Assembly (NCBI GenBank): GCA_020217115.1
Contig: JAIWOA010000119.1
Coordinates: 1-9,578 of the forward strand
DNA from: Calditerrivibrio sp.
GTDB lineage: Bacteria > Chrysiogenota > Deferribacteres > Deferribacterales > Calditerrivibrionaceae
Reading direction: 5' to 3'
Length of the DNA: 9,578 nt
Below, piece by piece: positions 1 through 5,755 of the stretch. Made by a program: the position numbers and the translations under genes. Positions within the stretch are counted from its first letter, which is position 1. Each line of letters begins with the position of its first letter. The notes under the pieces were generated by a model. The model was not told the origin of the DNA and ran no database searches. It saw only the letters and a list, made by a program, of their open reading frames with translations.

Positions 1-1014
1 AATCTTGGAGTCTCTGCAGAGGAGATAGCAATACTTTACAGAGCAAATTCCCAATCAAGAAATTTTGAGGTTGAACTAAATAGACTTGGAATACCATTTA
101 AGGTTATAGGGGGAGTTGGATTTTATGGGAGAAGAGAGATAAAGGATATTTTGTCCTATTTAAAGTTATATGCCAATCCATATGATCTTCAATCCTTTAA
201 AAGATCTATAAAAATACCATCAAGGGGGATAGGGGATTCCACCATCGAAAGGGTATCTAAATTTTCATCTGATAACGGAATCGACGTTTTAAGGAGTATC
301 TCAGAACTTATGGATCAATTTACACCAAAGCAACAACAATCCTTTGGAAATTTTCTCGAAATAATCGATCAATTGAAGGGTTTAAAGGTTTCAGATACCA
401 TCAAAAAAATTGTTGAACTTACTGAATATGAAACCTATATAGGACAATTTGAGGATATTTACGAAGTAGAAAAAAGAATGGATAATATAAATGAACTGAT
501 AAATGCTGCTGTTCAGATGGAAGAGACAGGGGAAGTTAACATAAATGATTTTTTATCTGTAACAACTCTTCATACATCAAATGATGAGGAATCAAATAAT
601 GCGGTAAAATTGATGACAATACATGGTTCCAAAGGGCTTGAATTCGATACAGTATTCCTTACAGGGCTCGAAGAGGGTGTATTCCCACTATTTAGATCGT
701 TGGAAAATGATTGGGAGCTTGAAGAGGAAAGAAGATTGTGCTATGTGGGTATAACAAGAGCAAAAAACAGATTATTCCTAACCCATTCTTCAAGAAGACT
801 ATTTTTTGGAAAAGCACAATTTCTAAAACCATCCCCGTTTATAGAGGAGATAGAATGTTTAGATTCAAAAGGCTCTAAAAAGAAAGTATTTCATGAAAAA
901 TTTGGGGAAGGTGACGTTATAAAAATAGAAGGTAATGGTGAAAATGCAAGGGTTGAAGTATTTTTCCACAAATATGGTTATAAAACCATAATTTCCAAAT
1001 TTTTAAAGTGGTAA
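1..1014 (+). CDS. pcrA: ATP-dependent DNA helicase of the UvrD/PcrA family, C-terminal part (5' end outside the window)
   Basis: Superfamily 1A 3'-5' DNA helicase involved in nucleotide excision repair, mismatch repair and clearing of proteins from DNA. The reading frame is open from base 1, so 337 residues are visible and the N-terminal ATPase half (Walker A and B) lies upstream. Visible residues 9-20 read ILYRANSQSRNF (motif IV region), followed by the PcrA-like GGVGFYGRREIKDIL and a 2B domain. Motif V is at about 202-217 (VKLMTIHGSKGLEF), followed by the LTGLEEGVFP stretch, and motif VI is at about 240-256 (EEERRLCYVGITRAKNR), with the arginine finger region. The last 45 residues (HEKFGEGDVIKIEG onward) match the Tudor-like C-terminal domain of PcrA that contacts RNA polymerase, which favours PcrA/UvrD over Rep. 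An internal TTG at 151 is not a real start because homology continues upstream. It ends TAA, 83 bp before ftsY. Confidence 0.95.
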   Translation, partial: NLGVSAEEIAILYRANSQSRNFEVELNRLGIPFKVIGGVGFYGRREIKDILSYLKLYANPYDLQSFKRSIKIPSRGIGDSTIERVSKFSSDNGIDVLRSISELMDQFTPKQQQSFGNFLEIIDQLKGLKVSDTIKKIVELTEYETYIGQFEDIYEVEKRMDNINELINAAVQMEETGEVNINDFLSVTTLHTSNDEESNNAVKLMTIHGSKGLEFDTVFLTGLEEGVFPLFRSLENDWELEEERRLCYVGITRAKNRLFLTHSSRRLFFGKAQFLKPSPFIEEIECLDSKGSKKKVFHEKFGEGDVIKIEGNGENARVEVFFHKYGYKTIISKFLKW

Positions 1015-1017
1015 AAA

Positions 1018-1023
1018 TATAAT
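1018..1023 (+). promoter_or_regulatory. Possible sigma-70-type -10 box upstream of ftsY
   Basis: A perfect TATAAT lies 4 bp after the pcrA stop codon and 75 bp before the ftsY start. No good -35 hexamer is present at 16-18 bp upstream; the nearest resemblance, TTCCAA at 993-998 with a 19-bp spacer, is poor. Because the region is very AT-rich, a chance match is quite possible. It is the best promoter candidate for the ftsY run seen in the gap. Confidence 0.3.
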
Positions 1024-1027
1024 TTTT

Positions 1028-1061
1028 CTGTTATTAATTATTGAAATGGTTAATATAACAG
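1028..1061 (+). repeat. Imperfect inverted repeat in the pcrA-ftsY gap
   Basis: CTGTTAT at 1028-1034 is matched by ATAACAG further right, and the pairing continues inward through TTAA/TTAA with a 2-base bulge. The stem is mostly A-T and no T-run follows it on the + strand, so it is not a convincing terminator. It could be a weak hairpin in the ftsY leader or a dyad binding site. Confidence 0.35.
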
Positions 1062-1088
1062 ACTAAAAGTTTAAATTATCAATATTAC

Positions 1089-1092
1089 GAGG
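1089..1092 (+). promoter_or_regulatory. Shine-Dalgarno of ftsY
   Basis: GAGG lies 5 bases before the ATG at 1098. It supports that ATG as the start, together with the MGFFDIFKKK N-terminus typical of short FtsY proteins. Confidence 0.7.
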
Positions 1093-1097
1093 CTATT

Positions 1098-2066
1098 ATG
1101 GGATTTTTCGATATCTTTAAGAAAAAAAATAGTGATACAGCCCTTCAGAAAGATGAAGGGGTTTTAAAAAGGTTAAAAGATGGCCTTTCAAAAACATCAA
1201 TGAAGCTTGTTGGGGGATTGGAAAATCTTATACTTGGTAGAAAAAAGATAGATGATGAGCTGCTGGAAGAGTTAGAAGAGCTTTTTCTAACAGCTGATAT
1301 TGGAGTAAACACCACAAATAAAATAATTGAAGAGGTAAGATCTGAAGTATCAAGGGATATTTTAAAAAATCCTGAAGAGCTTAAAAACTCAATAAAACAG
1401 AAACTACTAAAGATCCTTTCGATAGACAATAATCTGAAGGGATCTGACAATAAACCCTTTGTAATCCTCGTAGTGGGAGTGAATGGTGCAGGAAAAACAA
1501 CCAGTATAGCCAAACTTACAAATATGTTTAAAAATCAGGGGTTCTCCGTTTTATTGGCTGCAGGAGACACCTTTAGAGCAGCGGCGATAGAACAGCTCCA
1601 GATATGGGGAGATAGGGCAGGTATCCCCGTTGTAAAACAATCAGAGGGAAGCGATTCTGCAGCTGTTATATATGATGCAGTAGAATCAGCAAAGGCAAAG
1701 GGGATAGATATTGTCATTGCAGACACTGCTGGAAGACTTCATAATAAATTTAATCTTATGAATGAACTGAAAAAAGTTGTAAAGGTAATAGGGAAAAGTA
1801 TCCCGGAAGCTCCCAATGAAATTTTACTTGTCATTGATGCAACAAATGGTCAGAATGCATTACTTCAAGCTAAGAAATTCAAGGAGGAGATTGGAGTTAC
1901 AGGCATAATCCTGACAAAACTTGATGGCACATCCAAAGGGGGATCGATAATAGGAATAGTTGATGAATTGCAGATCCCTGTAAAATTTATAGGATTTGGT
2001 GAAAAAATGGATGATTTAAAACCCTTTGATCCTAAAATCTTTGTTGAAGCACTCTTTGATAAGTAG
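1098..2066 (+). CDS. ftsY: Signal recognition particle receptor FtsY
   Basis: GTPase that docks the SRP-ribosome complex at the inner membrane for co-translational protein insertion. The 322 residues cover a short charged N-terminus, the N helical domain (about 25-105) and the G domain. Visible GTPase motifs are the P-loop GVNGAGKTT (127-135), the SRP-family DTFRAAAIEQL (157-167), G3 DTAGR (209-213), G4 TKLDG (273-277) and the closing GFGEKMDDLKPFDP (299-312), which is typical of FtsY rather than Ffh. There is no methionine-rich M domain, excluding Ffh. The long acidic A domain of E. coli FtsY is absent; only about 20 residues precede the N domain, whose lysine-rich start (FKKK) probably contributes to membrane binding. 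The next gene begins 2 bp after its TAG stop, suggesting co-transcription. Confidence 0.97.
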   Translation: MGFFDIFKKKNSDTALQKDEGVLKRLKDGLSKTSMKLVGGLENLILGRKKIDDELLEELEELFLTADIGVNTTNKIIEEVRSEVSRDILKNPEELKNSIKQKLLKILSIDNNLKGSDNKPFVILVVGVNGAGKTTSIAKLTNMFKNQGFSVLLAAGDTFRAAAIEQLQIWGDRAGIPVVKQSEGSDSAAVIYDAVESAKAKGIDIVIADTAGRLHNKFNLMNELKKVVKVIGKSIPEAPNEILLVIDATNGQNALLQAKKFKEEIGVTGIILTKLDGTSKGGSIIGIVDELQIPVKFIGFGEKMDDLKPFDPKIFVEALFDK

Positions 2067-2068
2067 TT

Positions 2069-2863
2069 ATGAGCCAGATAGATAGAAAAACCTTTAGATG
2101 GTACAAAAGAAAAGATGATTTTTCTGAAATATATGAACCTGTAGTATGGAGATATGGGGAAAAGATGTACCAGCTAAACTACTTTGACAATATCTCTAAC
2201 CAGTTCATTTTAAAGGATTCTTATGGTAAAATAGATGCACTGAATTTTTCTCTGGAATTTTATAGGGCCGAAGAGGTAACTCTTTCCCAATTAGCATCAA
2301 TATATAAAATATGTAAAACTTTCGCAATAAACCCTTCCGATATAAAGATTTTTGAAGAAAATGGTATAAAAGGGGATGATGCATATGAATCCTTAGAATA
2401 CTACGATAAACTAAATGAATTGACAGCAGAATATATAAACATAAAAAAACTTGGAATAAAATATATCTCCATTTTAAAAAAATTAAAGGAGAATCATCTA
2501 AAAATAATTGATCAATTCATAGATAAAAAAAAACCATCTGCAAGTGATTTAAGAAATTTTATCAATTTTATAAAAGATTACAAAAACTACATAAATAACG
2601 ATACTTTTGACGAAAATCTCATTAATTCTATAAGAAAAAAAAGAAATCTTTTGCAGTCTGATTTTCAAGAAAAATTTAAAGAATTACAAAAGAATTTTCA
2701 TAGCATCACAGTTGACAACATAAATAATTTTGAAAAATGTTCACTAAAAGTAATATCTGAGATATCAAATATGGAAGACTATTTTGCATCTCTCAGGGAA
2801 TTTCAAAAAAAAGAGATCTTTGAAGAGATTTTTAATCTGATGAAGAGATATGATATATATTGA
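2069..2863 (+). CDS. Unrecognised 264-residue protein, translationally linked to the SPL-like radical SAM gene
   Basis: I do not recognise a family with certainty. The protein is lysine-, asparagine- and isoleucine-rich, predicted soluble, with no signal peptide or membrane segment. The N-terminal 65 residues contain several aromatics (FRWYKR, YEPVVWRYGEKMY) and look beta-rich. From about residue 70 on it looks almost entirely helical. The segment at about 128-171 (LGIKYISILKKLKENHLKI, then a Lys-rich linker and SASDLRNFINFIKDY) loosely resembles the helical region of ParB-like HTH proteins, a weak impression only. The C-terminal 80 residues are charged and coiled-coil-like. It starts with ATG 2 bp after the ftsY stop, without a strong Shine-Dalgarno, and overlaps the next gene by 14 bp, so it probably depends on translational coupling and may act with the radical SAM protein. 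An A9 run at 2525-2533 lies inside the frame. Confidence 0.8.
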   Translation: MSQIDRKTFRWYKRKDDFSEIYEPVVWRYGEKMYQLNYFDNISNQFILKDSYGKIDALNFSLEFYRAEEVTLSQLASIYKICKTFAINPSDIKIFEENGIKGDDAYESLEYYDKLNELTAEYINIKKLGIKYISILKKLKENHLKIIDQFIDKKKPSASDLRNFINFIKDYKNYINNDTFDENLINSIRKKRNLLQSDFQEKFKELQKNFHSITVDNINNFEKCSLKVISEISNMEDYFASLREFQKKEIFEEIFNLMKRYDIY

Positions 2864-3872
2864 AAAAAGTGCAGAACATGGACATTTCCGTAAACTTTTT
2901 GATGAAAATGAGATTCCATATGAATTTATTGAGGATAAGTCTGAAATTGAGGATAGTAAAAAAAATATCCTGATCACAAGCCAGAAAAATAGGTTTGTAC
3001 ATAGCTGTCCTGCTACAAAAGAGTACAGATGTTGCAACTATATGGTAGTGGATGCTGTAGAGGGATGTCCCTTTGATTGTAGTTATTGTATATTGCAGGC
3101 TTATCTTAATCACAATTATATAAAGGTTTACGATGACATGGAAAGTATCAGGGAAAGTATTCTGGACCTATCAAAAAAAGGTAAGTTTAGACTTGGCACA
3201 GGAGAATTGTCAGATAGTCTTGCATTAGACCATATTCTAAGACTTTTAGACTTTATTATACCAATAATAAATAAGCAGGAAAATATCCAATTTGAATTTA
3301 AAACAAAATCTTCAAATATATCAAACCTGCTAAACCATAATCCTAAAAATATAGTTGTATCATTCAGTTTAAACCCAGAAATTATATCTAAAAGGGAAGA
3401 ACTATTTGCATCATCACCAATTGAAAGAATAAAAGCTGCTAAAACCCTTACCGAATATGGATATAGAGTTTCATTTCATTTTGATCCACTCATCTATTGT
3501 GACAATTTTGAGGAGGAATATATAAATTTATTAGATTACCTCTTTGATAACATAGAGCAGTCATCTGTAGAGTTTATAAGTATATCAACATTTAGATTCG
3601 TACCAGAACTTGCAGATATCATAAGAAATAAATTTGACAACAGTGATATACTGGCAAACAATTTTATAAAATCTATGGACAACAAGATGAGGTATTTTAA
3701 AACCCTCAGGGTACATATGCTTAAAACAGTTTATTATCATATTAAAAAAAATTGGGATACAGTATTCACATACTTTTGCATGGAAGACAGATCTATTTGG
3801 GAAAAGATCATGAATTACGACCCCGGAGACAGGGAGAATTTTGAAAAATATTTTAAATGGTATAGATCATGA
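2850..3872 (+). CDS. Radical SAM protein of the spore photoproduct lyase-like family
   Basis: The 340-residue protein carries the CxxxCxxC cluster motif C73-PFD-C77-SY-C80, which binds a 4Fe-4S cluster and S-adenosylmethionine to generate a 5'-deoxyadenosyl radical. The following ILQAYLNH and, after about 30 residues, GTGELSDSLALDH (116-128) match the SPL-like family often annotated as DNA photolyase or SPL in non-spore-formers. Upstream, CPATKEYRCCNY adds cysteines 53, 61 and 62, a pattern I recall as shared within this family. In true SPL a cysteine (Cys141 in B. subtilis) just before the corresponding SD donates the hydrogen atom; by eye this position is Glu119 here. Of the Tyr-Cys-Tyr at the third cluster cysteine only Tyr79 remains, with Ile81 replacing the second. 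DNA repair activity is therefore uncertain. It overlaps the upstream gene by 14 bp and the downstream gene by ATGA. Confidence 0.85.
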   Translation: MIYIEKSAEHGHFRKLFDENEIPYEFIEDKSEIEDSKKNILITSQKNRFVHSCPATKEYRCCNYMVVDAVEGCPFDCSYCILQAYLNHNYIKVYDDMESIRESILDLSKKGKFRLGTGELSDSLALDHILRLLDFIIPIINKQENIQFEFKTKSSNISNLLNHNPKNIVVSFSLNPEIISKREELFASSPIERIKAAKTLTEYGYRVSFHFDPLIYCDNFEEEYINLLDYLFDNIEQSSVEFISISTFRFVPELADIIRNKFDNSDILANNFIKSMDNKMRYFKTLRVHMLKTVYYHIKKNWDTVFTYFCMEDRSIWEKIMNYDPGDRENFEKYFKWYRS

Positions 3873-4762
3873 AAATAGTTTCAATAGATATTGGTGGTAC
3901 AAATACTAAATATGGAGTGTTTGATTTTTCTGATGAAATGAGAATCTTAACCTCTGGATACTTTAAAACCCCTAAGAAGATAGAGATAATGTTTGATCTA
4001 CTCTCTCAAAGTCTCACAGGATACAACTTTTCTATGGTTGCGGTAGGTGTTCCAGGGGTATACAATAAGGTTTTAGATAAAATTGTATACGCCCCCAATC
4101 TGCACCTCCTTGAACATATTAATATTAAACAGAATTTCGAAGACTATTTTAATTGTGAAGTAATAATCGAAAATGATGGGAATATGGCTACATTTGGAGA
4201 ATACTTTTTCATAGAAAAGGAAAAGATCAAAAACTTTGTGATGATTACTTTGGGCACAGGTGTTGGAGGTGGTGTAATATACAATGGAGATATTTTAGGA
4301 GGTAACACAACCATTACAGAACTTGGGCATATAACAATAAATTTTAACGGAAGAAAATGTGGTTGTGGGAAAACAGGTTGCTTTGAAGCCTACTGTGGCA
4401 TGAAGGGTATAAATGAAACATATATGGAAGTTTCAGGGGTAACAAACTCTAAGGTAGATGAGATATTCAAACGATGCCAGAGCAAAGACAGCCTTGCAAA
4501 GATATCCATCGAACTTTTTTCATACCATTTAGCATCAGGGTTGTCGAGTATAGCAAATATATTTTCTCCAGAAAAAATTAAGATAGGTGGTGGAGTATCC
4601 TTCTATCAAAACTGCTTTTTTAAAAAAACAGTAAAATATTTTTCAAAAATGATCTTCCCGGCATTTAAAAATAGTGTAACATTAGAGATATCAGAATTAA
4701 AAAACAATGCAGGGTTATATGGTGGTGCAGCATTTTGTATAAAAAAATTATCCAACCATTAG
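3869..4762 (+). CDS. ROK-family sugar kinase, probably glucokinase-like
   Basis: Cytoplasmic ATP-dependent sugar kinase of the ROK family, most likely phosphorylating glucose or a related hexose or N-acetylhexosamine. The 297 residues start with the phosphate-binding IDIGGTNTKYGVFD (6-19). The ENDGN motif (101-105) contains the expected catalytic Asp103. GTGVGGGVIYNG (129-140) is the second phosphate/ATP segment. ELGH (151-154) supplies sugar-binding Glu and zinc-binding His, followed by the ROK zinc motif CGCGKTGCFE (164-173; Cys164, Cys166, Cys171). IGGGVS near the C-terminus matches the adenosine-binding segment. There is no N-terminal HTH, so this is an enzyme rather than a ROK repressor, and its length is normal. 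Its ATG overlaps the stop of the radical SAM gene (ATGA) with no clear Shine-Dalgarno, indicating translational coupling. The exact sugar cannot be read from the sequence. Confidence 0.92.
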   Translation: MKIVSIDIGGTNTKYGVFDFSDEMRILTSGYFKTPKKIEIMFDLLSQSLTGYNFSMVAVGVPGVYNKVLDKIVYAPNLHLLEHINIKQNFEDYFNCEVIIENDGNMATFGEYFFIEKEKIKNFVMITLGTGVGGGVIYNGDILGGNTTITELGHITINFNGRKCGCGKTGCFEAYCGMKGINETYMEVSGVTNSKVDEIFKRCQSKDSLAKISIELFSYHLASGLSSIANIFSPEKIKIGGGVSFYQNCFFKKTVKYFSKMIFPAFKNSVTLEISELKNNAGLYGGAAFCIKKLSNH

Positions 4763-4770
4763 GTCTATGT

Positions 4771-4800
4771 ATGAAGAAAAATAAAAAGTGGAAAATATGA
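4771..4800 (+). CDS. Possible nine-residue mini-ORF in front of the TSUP gene
   Basis: ATG at 4771 opens a nine-residue frame (MKKNKKWKI) whose TGA at 4798-4800 overlaps the ATG at 4797 of the transporter as ATGA. An AGG at 4761-4763 sits 7 bases upstream. It might serve as a coupling leader for the transporter start, or it may be chance in A-rich sequence. There is no other support for its translation. Confidence 0.2.
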   Translation: MKKNKKWKI

Positions 4801-5510
4801 TCTCAATATTCTTAATATTTATAGCATCCTTTATAGCTGCAACAATCTCAGGGGCAGCAGGTTTTGGTGGGGCATTTCTTCTTCTTCCAATTCTAACGAA
4901 TACAGTAGGTATAAAATCAGCTATACCAATACTTACAATTGGTCAACTATTTGGCAATGCTTCAAGGGTCTGGTTTGGCAGAAATGAACTAAAGTGGAGG
5001 TACATCCTTCTTTTTACATTATCAGCTATCCCAATGACGATAGCAGGAAGCTACCTTTTTTCAGAGGTCAATAGTAGTAGAATAAAGTTTGCAATAGGGT
5101 TATTCCTTGTCTTTCTCGTTTTATATCGGAGAGCAAAAATAAAAATAATAACTTTAAAAGATAAAGGTATCTTTATTGGTGGTGCATTGACAGGTTTTTT
5201 ATCTGGAATAGCAGGCAGTGCAGGTCCCCTTGGTGCAGCATTTTTTCTGGGGCTTGATTTAAAAGCGACGGCATATGTAGCTAGCGAGGCATTTACAGCT
5301 TTAGCAATACATATAACCAAAATATCTGTTTACAGAAAATACTCTTTGATAGGTGAAGTAGAGTTATATTATGGCTTATTTATAGGTATGGCAATGGTTT
5401 GTGGAAGCTGGGTGGGGAAAAAGATCATCACAAAAATGAGTAAAGACAAGTTTTTGTTAATTGTAGATATATTGCTTATAATTTCAGGTTTTCAGTTAAT
5501 AATATCTTAA
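4788..5510 (+). CDS. TSUP/TauE-SafE family membrane transporter
   Basis: Integral membrane protein of the TSUP (TauE/SafE, DUF81) family; members export or import small organic sulfur compounds, sulfite or related anions, but the substrate here is unknown. The 240 residues hold about seven to eight hydrophobic segments (roughly 4-24, 27-44, 71-91, 96-111, 127-150, 155-175, 190-208, 221-239). The family's internal duplication is visible as SGAAGFGGAFLLLPIL (21-36) in the first half and SGIAGSAGPLGAAFF in the second. Length is typical. The start is uncertain: GTG at 4788 has only a weak GAAGAA upstream, while the in-frame ATG at 4797 (three residues shorter) overlaps the stop of a nine-codon mini-ORF as ATGA. 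It lies 25 bp after the ROK gene and is probably the last gene of the transcript. Confidence 0.88.
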   Translation: MENMISIFLIFIASFIAATISGAAGFGGAFLLLPILTNTVGIKSAIPILTIGQLFGNASRVWFGRNELKWRYILLFTLSAIPMTIAGSYLFSEVNSSRIKFAIGLFLVFLVLYRRAKIKIITLKDKGIFIGGALTGFLSGIAGSAGPLGAAFFLGLDLKATAYVASEAFTALAIHITKISVYRKYSLIGEVELYYGLFIGMAMVCGSWVGKKIITKMSKDKFLLIVDILLIISGFQLIIS

Positions 5511-5697
5511 TAAATCTACAAAATACAAGAACTTATACAGCATAAAAAACAAAAAACGATGAGAATACTTTTACAAACTATTTTTTATACAAATTCATTA
5601 TGTTATAAACTGTAATATTGTTAAGATCTTCTTAATGTTATTTTCTAATGTATCATGAAGTTACCAAAAAACAATTTCGTATTAGTGAATTTAATCT
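5511..5697. other. Gene-free AT-rich interval between convergent gene sets
   Basis: No coding frame with a credible start or family match is visible. It contains a short A-T inverted repeat, TTAAGA-TCT-TCTTAA at 5621-5635, and an imperfect direct repeat TTCTTAATG (5629-5637) and TTTCTAATG (5642-5650), spaced 13 bases start to start. I could not assign a convincing promoter or a terminator for the upstream transporter gene here. Confidence 0.5.
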
Positions 5698-5732
5698 AAA
5701 AAATGGGGTGGAATTAACCACACCCCATTTTT
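5698..5732. terminator. Bidirectional intrinsic terminator between the TSUP gene and flgE
   Basis: A 12-bp perfect stem pairs AAAAATGGGGTG (5699-5710) with CACCCCATTTTT (5721-5732) around a 10-base loop. The G-C core is followed by T5 on the + strand and by T6 on the - strand, so it can work in both directions. It lies 24 bp beyond the flgE stop, making it the natural end of the flagellar transcript. It is also about 190 bp downstream of the transporter gene and could stop that transcript too. Confidence 0.88.
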
Positions 5733-5755
5733 GCTATATATTTAAATAAGATAAA

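Noticed and set aside
151..1014. A 287-residue protein starting at the TTG at 151
   Set aside because: The frame is open upstream to base 1 and encodes conserved helicase sequence there, so the TTG is internal.
1013..1027. AAAAAT-ATA-ATTTTT palindrome after pcrA as a terminator
   Set aside because: The stem is entirely A-T with a 3-base loop, too weak for intrinsic termination.
1145..1726. Open frames on the - strand inside ftsY
   Set aside because: They are antisense shadows of a clear FtsY gene, are rich in Ser, Phe and Pro as expected from complement of Lys/Glu codons, and have no family match.
2765..3113. Two - strand frames across the start of the radical SAM gene
   Set aside because: They overlap the conserved cluster motif on the other strand and show no recognisable protein features.
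3869..4762. ROK-family transcriptional repressor
   Set aside because: No N-terminal helix-turn-helix; the protein starts directly with the ATP-binding motif and keeps the catalytic Asp and zinc motif.
5581..5610. Possible promoter with TATAAA at 5604-5609
   Set aside because: No acceptable -35 at the right distance and no downstream + strand gene; AT-rich background explains it.
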